Shown here in pieces: positions 1-13,802 of a DNA stretch of 64,000 nt (the stretch's first letter is position 1; the number at the start of each line of letters is the position of its first letter). The notes under the pieces are model-generated. The model ran no database searches. It saw nothing but the letters and a program-made list of their open reading frames with translations, and was not told where the DNA came from. A program made the position numbers and the translations under genes. The stretch covers positions 1 to 64,000 of the forward strand of contig JAAEZG010000007.1 of NCBI GenBank assembly GCA_018222985.1, read 5' to 3'. The DNA is from Gammaproteobacteria bacterium (GTDB lineage Bacteria > Pseudomonadota > Gammaproteobacteria > Enterobacterales > Alteromonadaceae).

Positions 1-55
1 GAGCAGTTGACTTTTAATCAATTGGTCGCAGGTTCGAATCCTGCACAACCCACCA
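1..55 (+). tRNA. tRNA-Lys(UUU), 3' part only
   Basis: These bases are identical to the last 55 bases of the complete tRNA-Lys at 84-159, including the TTT anticodon region, the T arm (GGTTCGAATCC) and the encoded CCA end. The 5' part lies outside the window. It is therefore the last but one gene of a tandem tRNA-Lys array. Confidence 0.93.
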
Positions 56-83
56 ATCACTCTCACTTCTCAAGCTTTGAAAT

Positions 84-159
84 GGGTTGTTAGCTCAGTT
101 GGTAGAGCAGTTGACTTTTAATCAATTGGTCGCAGGTTCGAATCCTGCACAACCCACCA
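84..159 (+). tRNA. tRNA-Lys(UUU)
   Basis: A complete 76-nt tRNA. The acceptor stem GGGTTGT pairs with ACAACCC, the D arm reads TAGCTCAGTTGGTAGAGCA, the anticodon loop is CTTTTAA with anticodon TTT, and CCA is encoded at 157-159. It lies 28 bp after the preceding copy, so both were probably cut from one precursor. The next gene is nadA. The order tRNA-Lys array then nadA is also found in E. coli. Confidence 0.97.
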
Positions 160-193
160 CTTTCTCTTGTTCGTTCCCCTAAACAAAGCAGCC

Positions 194-221
194 TTGTATT
201 CCCTAAGCCTTGATTTATAAT
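194..221 (+). promoter_or_regulatory. Predicted sigma70 promoter of nadA
   Basis: TTGTAT (194-199) and a perfect TATAAT (216-221) are separated by 16 bp. The site lies in the only gap between the tRNA gene and nadA and would start transcription about 25 nt before the nadA start codon. This is a consensus match only. Confidence 0.6.
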
Positions 222-254
222 ACGGCAACTTTTTCCATGCACTGAAGTGGTACC

Positions 255-1301
255 ATGAGCATTACGGCTGAAATTCAAGCACGGGTGATTGATAGTTTGG
301 ATTATCCATTCCCGGCCAAACCAAAACAATTAACCGACGAGCAAAAAGCACAGTACACCGCGCGTATTAAAGAATTATTACGCGAGAAAAATGCGGTGCT
401 GGTTGCGCACTATTATACCGACCCTGAAATTCAAGCCTTGGCTGAAGCAACAGGCGGCTGCGTGGCTGACTCACTGGAAATGGCGCGATTTGGTGCGAAG
501 CACGAAGCCGAAACGCTCATTGTTGCTGGTGTGAAGTTCATGGGCGAAACCGCCAAAATTTTGACTCCTAACAAGCGTGTGCTCATGCCAACGCTAGAAG
601 CAACCTGCTCGCTTGACTTGGGTTGTCCCATTGAAGAATTCTCACAGTTTTGCGACGAGCACCCTGACCGTACTGTGGTGGTTTATGCCAACACCTCAGC
701 GGCAGTGAAAGCGCGCGCAGACTGGGTGGTCACTTCATCTATTGCATTAGAAGTGGTTGATCACTTAGATGCGAACGGCGAAAAAATTCTGTGGGGCCCA
801 GACAAACACTTGGGCGCATATATTCAGAAGCAAACTGGTGCTGACATGCTTATGTGGCAAGGCGCCTGCATTGTGCACGATGAATTCAAAACCAAAGCGC
901 TAGAAGACCTTAAAAACGTGTATCCAGAAGCTGCCGTTTTGGTGCACCCAGAGTCACCACAAGCTGTGGTTGATATGGCTGACGCGGTGGGCTCAACCTC
1001 GCAACTTATAAAAGCAAGCCAAGAAATGCCAAATGACACCTTCATTGTGGCGACAGATCGCGGCATTTTTTACAAAATGCAGCAGTTATCACCAAACAAG
1101 CATTTTATTGAAGCACCAACAGCGGGTAATGGCGCTACGTGTCGCAGCTGTGCGCATTGCCCGTGGATGGCGATGAATGGCCTTGTCGCAATTGCGGAAG
1201 CATTAGAACACGGCGGTGCCGCGCATGAGATTCATGTGGACCCTGAGCTAGCCAAGCGCGCGTTAAAGCCGCTTGACCGCATGCTCAGCTACAAAGGCTA
1301 A
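255..1301 (+). CDS. nadA: Quinolinate synthase NadA
   Basis: Cytosolic [4Fe-4S] enzyme that condenses iminoaspartate with dihydroxyacetone phosphate to quinolinate, the second step of de novo NAD synthesis. The 348 residues match the usual length of the E. coli-type enzyme. The three cluster cysteines are seen as C124 (SLDLGCP), C205 ([10 protein letters not shown]) and C302 in the C-terminal [10 protein letters not shown] segment, which also carries C296 and C299. The start ATG at 255 follows a good promoter at 194-221 by about 30 nt, and its ribosome site is weak. NadB and NadC are not in this window. Family assignment is firm. Confidence 0.97.
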   Translation: MSITAEIQARVIDSLDYPFPAKPKQLTDEQKAQYTARIKELLREKNAVLVAHYYTDPEIQALAEATGGCVADSLEMARFGAKHEAETLIVAGVKFMGETAKILTPNKRVLMPTLEATCSLDLGCPIEEFSQFCDEHPDRTVVVYANTSAAVKARADWVVTSSIALEVVDHLDANGEKILWGPDKHLGAYIQKQTGADMLMWQGACIVHDEFKTKALEDLKNVYPEAAVLVHPESPQAVVDMADAVGSTSQLIKASQEMPNDTFIVATDRGIFYKMQQLSPNKHFIEAPTAGNGATCRSCAHCPWMAMNGLVAIAEALEHGGAAHEIHVDPELAKRALKPLDRMLSYKG

Positions 1302-1342
1302 CTTCGTTCAATAACGGAGGTGAATTTTCGTTATAGTTGCCA

Positions 1343-1413
1343 TTGCCTCACAACCTGTCTAAGGTGGAATATCATTTAAATTCCGCTCTAGCAAGAAATG
1401 TGAGGCAGGTTGT
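1343..1413 (+). promoter_or_regulatory. gltB leader with two competing hairpins
   Basis: Base 1344 to 1352 (TGCCTCACA) can pair perfectly with 1399-1407 (TGTGAGGCA), closing a hairpin over the gltB Shine-Dalgarno (GAGG, 1402-1405). The overlapping segment 1350-1357 (ACAACCTG) can instead pair with 1406-1413 (CAGGTTGT), just before the ATG at 1414. The two stems share bases and exclude each other. A small inner stem (GGAAT 1366-1370 with ATTCC 1380-1384) fits inside both. This suggests translational control of gltB; no ligand is evident. Confidence 0.5.
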
Positions 1414-8102
<6,689 letters not shown>

Positions 8103-8103
8103 G

Positions 8104-8889
8104 CTAAACGGCTCCTAACCAAACATCTAAAAATAACATCACCACCAAGCCAATCATTAAGCCCGATGTGGCGCGCGTGTGGTGCCCATGGCGGTGAGTT
8201 TCTGGAATAATTTCGTGGCTAATAACAAACAGCATGGCGCCGGCGGCGAACACTAATCCCCAAGGCAGCAATAATTCCGACAAGTTGACGAAAACCCCAC
8301 CAAACAGCCCGCCTAAGGGTTCAATTAGCCCGGTAAGCGCCGCAACAACAAAGGCTTTTAAGCGTGAATAGCCCACAGCTAATAAGCCAACGGCAACCGC
8401 AAGGCCCTCGGGAATGTTCTGCAAGCCAATACCGAGCGCGAGCGAAAACGCTGTGTCTTGCTGACCACTGCCGTAGGCCACACCAACCGCCAAGCCTTCT
8501 GGAAAGTTGTGAATAGCAATGGCAAAGACAAACAGCCACACGCCGGCAACTTTCTCGCTTTGGTGGCCATCAGAGCCGGTAACAAAGTGTTCATGAGGTA
8601 ATAATTTGTGAAGTGCTGCAATGGCGAGAGTACCCAGCAATATTCCTGTTACCGCAATTGCTGCAGGCCAAGGGCCTGGGCCATAGATCTCGGTGGAAAT
8701 ATCAATCGAGGGTACAATCAACGAAAAAAATGAGGCGGCTAGCATCACGCCGGCCGCGAAACCTAACAAGGTGTCGTTAAAAGCTTCTGAGGGCTTCTTG
8801 CCGAATAAAATAGGTACGGCACCAACTGCGGTTAAGGCGCCCGTTATAAAACTGGCAAATACGGCTAGCAATACAAGGTTATGCGACAT
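8104..8889 (-). CDS. ZIP family divalent metal transporter
   Basis: 261-residue inner-membrane protein with about eight hydrophobic segments. The two metal-site helices of ZIP transporters are clear: HNFPEGLAVG at 127-136 and NIPEGLAVAVG at 158-168. A His-rich stretch SHEIIPETHRHGHH (224-237) may bind metal. Zinc or iron import is the family role; specificity cannot be told from sequence. The start codon lies inside the last codons of the 43-residue lipoprotein gene (11 bp overlap), which suggests coupling. The shorter ZupT of E. coli is a relative rather than a certain orthologue. Confidence 0.88.
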   Translation of the reverse strand: MSHNLVLLAVFASFITGALTAVGAVPILFGKKPSEAFNDTLLGFAAGVMLAASFFSLIVPSIDISTEIYGPGPWPAAIAVTGILLGTLAIAALHKLLPHEHFVTGSDGHQSEKVAGVWLFVFAIAIHNFPEGLAVGVAYGSGQQDTAFSLALGIGLQNIPEGLAVAVGLLAVGYSRLKAFVVAALTGLIEPLGGLFGGVFVNLSELLLPWGLVFAAGAMLFVISHEIIPETHRHGHHTRATSGLMIGLVVMLFLDVWLGAV

Positions 8890-9010
8890 CGGCAGGCTTC
8901 ATTGTTGATTGCTCTGGCGGCTGTTCCTGTGGATTAGTGCATGCACAAGGTATTGCGCATGCACTTACGATTAAACATGAAGCGATCACCAGTGCTAATT
9001 TGCACGCCAT
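8879..9010 (-). CDS. 43-residue predicted lipoprotein upstream of the ZIP transporter
   Basis: A short reading frame of 43 codons. The product begins MACKLALVIASC, has a lipobox-like LIVSAC ending at Cys18, and continues with further cysteines (C22, C24) and a short Gln/Pro/Glu-rich tail. A Shine-Dalgarno GGAG lies 8 nt before the ATG. It starts 18 bp after the ggt stop and overlaps the ZIP gene by 11 bp, so it sits squarely inside the operon. Six residues between the lipid anchor and the second cysteine pair could hold metal close to the membrane, but that is inference. No family is recognised. Confidence 0.6.
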   Translation of the reverse strand: MACKLALVIASCLIVSACAIPCACTNPQEQPPEQSTMKPADVA

Positions 9011-9028
9011 GGCTGTTTCTCCGTCAGG

Positions 9029-10753
9029 TTAATACCCCGCCGCATGACCGTCTTTGCGGCTTTCTGAGGCTCCATAATACACGCCTTCTTCATGATTGCG
9101 CCAGATAGCTTGATAACCACCGTATGGGCCAACGGCTTCTTGCAAGGTATGACCCATTTTGATTAGCTCGCGGCGGGTATAGTCAGAAAAGCCGTTCTCA
9201 AGGCTAATGACACCGCCGTCGGTCATCACTTCACCCGTCGGCTGGCTTGAACCGGTGTGCAGAATACGCGGCGCGTCGCCGGCTTCCTGTAGGTTCATGC
9301 CAAAGTCGATCATGTTGATCAAAATTTGCGCGTGCATTTGTGGTTGCGTTGCACCGCCCATCACGCCGTAACTCATCAGTGGCTTACCGTCTTTGGTGAC
9401 AAACGCCGGAATAATGGTATGAAACGGACGTTTGCCCGGCTCAAACACGTTGCGGTGGTTTTTATCAAGCGCAAATAATTCGCCGCGGTTTTGCAACACA
9501 AAGCCTAAACCGGTTGGCGTAACACCCGAGCCCATACCGCGGTAGTTGCTCTGAATTAACGACACCATGTTGCCTTGTTCATCGGCAGTGGTTAAGTAAA
9601 TGGTGTCACCTTCAGTGGGCGGGTTTCCTGGCTCAAATGATTTGCCGGCGCGCTGCATGTTAATGAGCTTGGCACGCTGTTTGGCGTAATTTTTGTCCAG
9701 AAGCCCTTGAACCGGCACCTCATTAAAAGCCGGATCTGAGTAATATTTTGCGCGGTCTTCAAAGGCTAGTTTCTTAGCTTCGACAAACAAATGCACATAT
9801 TCCGGGCTGTCGAATCCCATTTCTTTGAGGTTGTAGTTCTCAAGAATATTCAGAATTTGCTGCGCAGCAATGCCTTGAGTATTTGGCGGAAGCTCCCACA
9901 GGTCATAGCCACGATAATTCGTTGATACGGGGTCTACCCAGGTCGACGAGTGATTCGCTAAATCGTCATAGCTTAAAAAGCCGCCGTGTTTTTCAACAAA
10001 GGCATCAATAGTTTTAGCGATGTTGCCTTTATAAAAAGCATCACGGCCTTGTTCGGCTAGTAACCGATAAGTGTTGGCTAAGTCAGGGTTTTGAAACAGC
10101 TTGCCTTTTTGCGGCGGCAAACCATTTTTCATAAATACCTCGGCAAATCCCGGTTGGTCTTTTAATACTTCGGCGTTGCGTTCAAAGTAATAAGCAATAA
10201 CTTCGGTAACCGGAAAACCATTTTCGGCGTAATGAATGGCTGGCGCTAGTACCTTGGCCATGGGCAGTTTGCCGAATTTGTTGTGTAACTCAAACCAACC
10301 GTCCACCGCGCCAGGCACCGATAACGGCAGTACGCCGCGGGCTGGTATGGCTTGGTAGCCATTCTCAATAAAATAGTCGAGGCTAAGCGATTGTGGCGAG
10401 CGGCCCGAAGCATTTAAACCATGCAAACGCTTGCCTTCGGCGTCCCACACAATCGCGTATAAGTCGCCACCAATGCCATTCCCAGTCGGTTCAACAAGGC
10501 CTAATACGGCGTTGGCCGCAATCGCTGCATCAATAGCATTGCCGCCTGCTTGCATAATGTCGAGCGCCACCTGAGTGGCTAATGGTTGGCTAGTCGCCGC
10601 CATTGCGCTTGGTGCCATGGCCTCAGAGCGCGTGGCAAAATGATGACCGGTTATGCGGTCTGCAGCGCTGGCGCTTAAGCTAGCTAGCCCGCAACTAACG
10701 GCGAGCACGCAACTGGCCAAGGCTAGCTTTGATCGTTCAACAAAGTACTTCAT
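9029..10753 (-). CDS. ggt: Gamma-glutamyltransferase
   Basis: Periplasmic enzyme that cleaves or transfers the gamma-glutamyl group of glutathione. The reading frame is open further upstream, but the start at 10753 is chosen because it has GGAG at 8-nt spacing, follows a good promoter, and opens a signal peptide (MKYFVERSKLALASCVLAVS up to about residue 31). This gives 574 residues, the usual length. The proenzyme cleaves itself before the nucleophile Thr384 (motif EGDTIYLTTAD), making large and small subunits. The GSG and oxyanion segments SNYRGMGSG follow. It is the first gene of the cluster running to the YeeZ-like epimerase. Confidence 0.95.
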   Translation of the reverse strand: MKYFVERSKLALASCVLAVSCGLASLSASAADRITGHHFATRSEAMAPSAMAATSQPLATQVALDIMQAGGNAIDAAIAANAVLGLVEPTGNGIGGDLYAIVWDAEGKRLHGLNASGRSPQSLSLDYFIENGYQAIPARGVLPLSVPGAVDGWFELHNKFGKLPMAKVLAPAIHYAENGFPVTEVIAYYFERNAEVLKDQPGFAEVFMKNGLPPQKGKLFQNPDLANTYRLLAEQGRDAFYKGNIAKTIDAFVEKHGGFLSYDDLANHSSTWVDPVSTNYRGYDLWELPPNTQGIAAQQILNILENYNLKEMGFDSPEYVHLFVEAKKLAFEDRAKYYSDPAFNEVPVQGLLDKNYAKQRAKLINMQRAGKSFEPGNPPTEGDTIYLTTADEQGNMVSLIQSNYRGMGSGVTPTGLGFVLQNRGELFALDKNHRNVFEPGKRPFHTIIPAFVTKDGKPLMSYGVMGGATQPQMHAQILINMIDFGMNLQEAGDAPRILHTGSSQPTGEVMTDGGVISLENGFSDYTRRELIKMGHTLQEAVGPYGGYQAIWRNHEEGVYYGASESRKDGHAAGY

Positions 10754-10786
10754 GGGGCAGACTCCAATCGCTTGAGTTATTCCCCC

Positions 10787-10815
10787 ACTATATGAAGTGT
10801 CGCGACTTTGAGCAA
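10787..10815 (-). promoter_or_regulatory. Predicted promoter of ggt
   Basis: On the minus strand TTGCTC (10815-10810) and TATAGT (10792-10787) are separated by exactly 17 bp, about 35 nt upstream of the chosen ggt start. This supports the shorter ggt reading frame, since the longer one would begin upstream of the promoter. Confidence 0.6.
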
Positions 10816-10853
10816 TGCTGGTAGCCGCAGATATTGGCCTTGCTGCCGACCGC

Positions 10854-11168
10854 CTACTGAGAGGAAAGCTCCTCACGAAGGGGTTTTGCTTTAACAATGG
10901 TGCACGCATTTGCAGATTGTTGGATATCAAATTGTGCTTGACGTGTCAGCCAGTACTCAGCGCTGACGCCTGTGGCAACCTCAAGTTTGCGGGCTAACTC
11001 AACCGAAACGGCAGTGCGTCCGTTGACAAATCTAGATAGCTGCTCGCGTTTCATATAGAGCTTGCGAGCTGCCTCTGCTACCGAAATGGCGTAACGTACT
11101 AAAAAGCGCTCGTAAAAAACTTGGCCGGGGTGTTTAATCTCATGTTCTTTGCTTGGTGACACCGACAT
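10854..11168 (-). CDS. higA: HigA-type antitoxin, XRE helix-turn-helix
   Basis: 104-residue DNA-binding protein. After HPGQVFYERFL (14-24), typical of the HigA/VapI group, comes the helix-turn-helix (VAEAARKLYMKREQLSRFVN) and the conserved tail AEYWLTRQAQFDI. It probably neutralises the toxin encoded just upstream and represses their shared promoter. Only three bases separate the two genes, and its ribosome site (GAGGT) lies in the toxin 3' end. Toxin first, antitoxin second is the normal higBA order. The symbol is given by family resemblance, not proven function. Confidence 0.8.
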   Translation of the reverse strand: MSVSPSKEHEIKHPGQVFYERFLVRYAISVAEAARKLYMKREQLSRFVNGRTAVSVELARKLEVATGVSAEYWLTRQAQFDIQQSANACTIVKAKPLREELSSQ

Positions 11169-11171
11169 TAT

Positions 11172-11459
11172 TTAAACCTCCGCAAAGTAGTCGACATTAA
11201 AAACAATGTGTTTCTCGTACTCAAAGATTATAGCCCCACAAGACTCCACACCGTTGACAGTTAACACCGTAAGATTTAACTGTTGATGAGAATATACGGT
11301 CCATAGCTTTGAAAAATCTTCGAATAAAAATTTATCCGAATTTAAATCAGTCAAAACCTCAACGATTTGAGTTAGCGTTGGTTCGAAAAATGGTAACTTT
11401 TCAGAATCATTTGCACGATAAAACCGTTCTAACTCGCTTGATTTAAAACTATGAATCAA
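11172..11459 (-). CDS. higB: HigB-like toxin, diverged, with TTG start
   Basis: 95-residue protein that I assign to the HigB/RelE toxin fold from the opening IHSFKSSELERFYR and the closing VFNVDYF, both characteristic of HigB, and from its place directly before a HigA-type gene. HigB toxins cleave mRNA on the ribosome. An upstream ATG would give 110 residues, but a strong AGGAGG (11465-11470) stands five bases before the TTG at 11459, so TTG is the likelier start. The middle of the protein is poorly conserved and the usual basic RNase residues are not evident, so toxicity is uncertain. Confidence 0.65.
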   Translation of the reverse strand: MIHSFKSSELERFYRANDSEKLPFFEPTLTQIVEVLTDLNSDKFLFEDFSKLWTVYSHQQLNLTVLTVNGVESCGAIIFEYEKHIVFNVDYFAEV

Positions 11460-11689
11460 GCTGACCTCCTTGTTTATCTTAGTTGAGCCTGCGGAACACT
11501 TCAAGTTACGATTATTGGCGTTGCTTTCAACTAGAAATCAGAGATTTGGAGGAGGTTTGGGGTTGGTTTTTTTGATGATAAAAATAAAAAAATAAACAAA
11601 ATCAATCACTAACAGTTAGTGTCAGATTTTTGATGAATAAAAGATCTGATATCGCTATTAAGTTTATGCGTGAAATCGCGGCGGGAAAT

Positions 11690-11726
11690 AAAAAAACCGC
11701 CTAGCGGCGGTTCTCTTGTATCTGGC
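11690..11726 (-). terminator. Rho-independent terminator, distal copy of a 37-bp repeat
   Basis: Minus-strand CCGCC-GCTA-GGCGG followed by seven T. The whole 37-bp block is identical to 11860-11896, the block at the end of the tRNA-Ser gene. It would stop read-through from the first terminator. Between it and the toxin gene, 11505-11689 is A+T-rich with no gene seen. Confidence 0.8.
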
Positions 11727-11746
11727 TACGATCGAGGGATTCACTC

Positions 11747-11829
11747 GGGCCATCCATGGCCCTCGCCCTTCGGGCAGCCTTCGGCTGTGCCAAACGGCAA
11801 TCCTGCCGTTTGGTCGAACCCTTAGGGTT
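11747..11829. repeat. Five consecutive perfect hairpins after tRNA-Ser
   Basis: Perfect small inverted repeats follow each other: GGGCCATCCATGGCCC (11747-11762), GCCCTTCGGGC (11765-11775), AGCCTTCGGCT (11776-11786), a 10-bp stem with 4-nt loop (11790-11813) and AACCCTTAGGGTT (11817-11829). On the plus strand the second and third have C(UUCG)G loops, which are unusually stable in RNA. The element lies between the two copies of the 37-bp terminator repeat. Reading frames across it are low-complexity by-products of the hairpins. Confidence 0.6.
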
Positions 11830-11859
11830 TTCATCAAGTCCGCACTCTCCACCAGACAC

Positions 11860-11896
11860 AAAAAAACCGCCTAGCGGCGGTTCTCTTGTATCTGGC
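11860..11896 (-). terminator. Rho-independent terminator of tRNA-Ser
   Basis: The minus strand reads from the tRNA 3' end into CCGCC-GCTA-GGCGG and seven T. The block 11860-11896, which includes the last bases of the tRNA CCA end, recurs exactly at 11690-11726. Confidence 0.85.
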
Positions 11897-11983
11897 GGAG
11901 AGAGAGGGATTCGAACCCTCGATACGCTATTAACGTATACACACTTTCCAGGCGTGCTCCTTCAACCACTCGGACACCTCTCC
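11893..11983 (-). tRNA. tRNA-Ser(GGA)
   Basis: 91-nt class II tRNA on the minus strand. The acceptor stem is GGAGAGG, the anticodon loop reads CTGGAAA with anticodon GGA, a long variable arm (GTATACGTTAATAGCGTAT) follows, then the T arm GGTTCGAATCC and an encoded CCA. A strong promoter stands upstream and a terminator follows at once, so it is a single-gene unit. Confidence 0.95.
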
Positions 11984-11995
11984 TGAAGGCCGTGT

Positions 11996-12024
11996 ATGTT
12001 AAGGGATTGCACCTAGCTAGTCAA
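11996..12024 (-). promoter_or_regulatory. Predicted promoter of tRNA-Ser(GGA)
   Basis: On the minus strand TTGACT (12024-12019) and TAACAT (12001-11996) lie 17 bp apart. Transcription would begin a few bases before the tRNA 5' end. Confidence 0.65.
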
Positions 12025-12087
12025 CGACTTAGCCAACACTTCTGTTGTTGACGAATAAGTGGTCACTGTACCACCTTTTTGTACCAC

Positions 12088-12558
12088 TCAACAGCGGAAG
12101 TTTGTGATTATAAATGCAATAGCGTCATCGCCGGAAATAGCCTCAATGTGCTTAATACCAAGCTCGTCAGCCAAGCAACTATCGATGTACACAGTGCCTT
12201 CTGGGATGAAAGATGAGTCATATCCACGTTTGTCTCTCAGCGTTGAAGCTAGAGTTAAGTCGAGTAGAAACCCATCTGATGGGCAACGGAGCCAACAATG
12301 CAAATCAACTCTGGGTCTATCATCGTTTTCATGTAACCTAGTCGACATTGGTTCAAAGCCGAAAACTTGTTGATTTCCTATCTCCACGCCTCCGATTACG
12401 ATTTCAACGTCATCACCTAAGACCTCCCGAGCGCAGTCTAGAACTTTCATGTTGACACCGATACATTGTCCAGCCAGTTGTTGAGGCTTCCAAGTCTGAG
12501 AAACAACTTCGCATAAGTTTCCTTGCTGCAGGCGTCTCAAGACTGCTAAATCACACAT
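12088..12558 (-). CDS. Hypothetical protein, 156 residues
   Basis: I recognise no family. The product (MCDLAVLRRLQQGNLCEV...) has no signal peptide or membrane segment, is acidic, and contains four cysteines in the first half. A motif-like stretch PRVDLHCWLRCPSDGFLLDLT in the middle and DELGIKHIEAISGDDAIAF near the end look like folded-domain sequence. ATG at 12558 is preferred over the GTG three bases upstream because GAGGG stands six bases before it. It follows the small membrane protein gene by 9 bp, so the two are probably co-transcribed. Lying between a toxin-antitoxin pair and a gene-poor stretch, it may be accessory. Confidence 0.6.
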   Translation of the reverse strand: MCDLAVLRRLQQGNLCEVVSQTWKPQQLAGQCIGVNMKVLDCAREVLGDDVEIVIGGVEIGNQQVFGFEPMSTRLHENDDRPRVDLHCWLRCPSDGFLLDLTLASTLRDKRGYDSSFIPEGTVYIDSCLADELGIKHIEAISGDDAIAFIITNFRC

Positions 12559-12567
12559 CACACACCC

Positions 12568-12753
12568 TCATGCCTTGTTGCCTATATACTCGGTTAAGCC
12601 TTTAAGAATCATTAGTAAGACTCCAGCCAAGAAATTCATCACAACCAAATATAAAAACGCTTTACCAACTTGAGAGAAGCCATCGTCGTTGCCAGAAATA
12701 ACAGAGCCAATTCCACTAAAGAAACCCCAGCTCAGAGTAAATGAGAAATACAC
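12568..12753 (-). CDS. Small membrane protein, 61 residues
   Basis: Short protein with a hydrophobic N-terminal stretch (FSFTLSWGFFSGIGSVI) and a clear membrane helix at about 32-53 (AFLYLVVMNFLAGVLLMILKG). No family is recognised. Its stop codon is followed within nine bases by the start of the 156-residue hypothetical gene, which argues that it is real and that the pair acts together. Upstream ribosome binding is weak (AGTGTA-type sequence), so the exact start is uncertain. Confidence 0.5.
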   Translation of the reverse strand: MYFSFTLSWGFFSGIGSVISGNDDGFSQVGKAFLYLVVMNFLAGVLLMILKGLTEYIGNKA

Positions 12754-13090
12754 TCTATATTAAATAGTCGCGGCAACTTAGCATATCTCGACCACATGTT
12801 TGCTTTAAAAAGCCTAGCAGAAGCAATACGCCTCAACTAGGTACAGCGCAGCGATACAGCCGCATGGGACACAAAAAGCGTATCAAATAGGTTGTCTTTT
12901 AAATTCTAATGCAGTGTAACGCACTACATCTAAGCCCAAGTGGTACATAAGGCTGCAAACAATCGTCTACGTAGAGTATCAACCGCTGAACAAAACACTG
13001 AGTGTCAACGTGAAGGCTTAGCGTTAATTTGAGCTGAACCTAGACGTGATATAAAGGTTAGTGAGAAAGCTAAGTGTTTCTCTTGTTGTC
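12754..13090. other. Gene-poor stretch without recognised genes
   Basis: No credible coding frame, RNA gene or repeat is seen in these 337 bases. A possible plus-strand promoter (TTAATT 13024-13029, GATATA 13048-13053, 18-bp spacing) lies shortly before a strong plus-strand terminator at 13091-13126, so a small RNA of about 65 nt could be made here. Confidence 0.4.
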
Positions 13091-13126
13091 GCCTCAGCGA
13101 CTCTAACCAGTCACTGGGGCTTTTTT
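13091..13126 (+). terminator. Plus-strand terminator without an upstream gene
   Basis: GCCTCAGCGACT (13091-13102) pairs with AGTCACTGGGGC (13109-13120) with one mismatch and one G-U pair, around a six-base loop, followed by six T. The T-run is only on the plus strand, yet no plus-strand gene precedes it in this region. The neighbouring lipoprotein gene on the minus strand ends at 13128. Confidence 0.7.
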
Positions 13127-13127
13127 G

Positions 13128-13538
13128 TCAGTTTGATAACACGGACGAACAGAAGCTAGAAGCCTCTGTGAGTTTATCGTCAGGTATATAAGTGAACTGT
13201 GTGCCAGTAAAGTACCTTGATTTCAGTACGAGCTGTTCTGTCGATACATTCTCAACTGACATGCTTGTCCCGTCCTGAATGTGAACAACGCCTGCTCGAT
13301 ACTTTACTCTTTGCTCTACGTTGGCTGTACCCCAGGAGTAACAAAGCGTACCTGTCCCATCGTCATTAATTTGAAGTGTCGCTAAGTAAGATGCCATAGA
13401 GCCGGTCCAGATACCTATTAAGTTGTCCGATGGCTTCTGAGCCGTAATCAGTGGGAAGTTATTGTTTGCCATATCGGATGATACCGATGCACAGCCCGAT
13501 AGTAGCCCAAGCATCACCAAAGCTATTAATGGTTTCAT
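13128..13538 (-). CDS. Hypothetical lipoprotein, 136 residues
   Basis: Begins MKPLIALVMLGLLSGCAS: a short signal with lipobox LLSGC, so the mature protein starts at Cys16 and sits on a membrane facing the periplasm. The rest (DNLIGIWTGSMASYLATLQI...) looks like a small beta-rich domain with GIWTG and GTGTLCYSW motifs, of no family I can name. The frame is open upstream, but AAGGAG eight bases before the ATG at 13538 decides the start. It stands alone between a gene-poor stretch and the divergent prpE. Confidence 0.75.
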   Translation of the reverse strand: MKPLIALVMLGLLSGCASVSSDMANNNFPLITAQKPSDNLIGIWTGSMASYLATLQINDDGTGTLCYSWGTANVEQRVKYRAGVVHIQDGTSMSVENVSTEQLVLKSRYFTGTQFTYIPDDKLTEASSFCSSVLSN

Positions 13539-13682
13539 AGTACGCTCCTTGTCAGTGTTAACTTGCTCCATCACTTTAAGTTACCTTCAGCTAAAAGGAA
13601 AGAAGCGTTGTGTTAACAGTAGCCCAATGCTAAACCGCCCCTTTAACCCGAGTTGTCACGCACACAGAGCCACCAAGCCATC

Positions 13683-13716
13683 AGCTAATATCTGATATCC
13701 AATAGCTAATATCGCC
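13683..13716. repeat. Dispersed GATATC-type repeat, copy 1
   Basis: Contains AGCTAATATCTGATATCC and TAGCTAATATCGCC, matching arms of the longer copy at 17969-18052. It sits between the divergent lipoprotein gene and prpE. Confidence 0.6.
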
Positions 13717-13802
13717 TTTGCACTTCACCCGACTTAAGTCGAATGGGAAAAAAGCTCAGACGCGCTACATTATTGCCATAAGCAGTTACAAGGAACGAAA
13801 TT

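Noticed and set aside
1302..1342. Possible terminator after nadA (short ATAACG/CGTTAT pairing)
   Set aside because: Six weak pairs and no T-run; not convincing.
10754..10930. Longer ggt reading frame starting at 10930
   Set aside because: The promoter and Shine-Dalgarno point to 10753, which alone begins with a signal peptide; the extra 59 residues lie over the promoter.
11664..11986. Reading frames on both strands over the tRNA-Ser tail, one ending in an open GERGIRTLDTLL-type peptide
   Set aside because: They are translations of the tRNA gene, terminator repeat and hairpins. Composition and overlap with RNA features argue against proteins.
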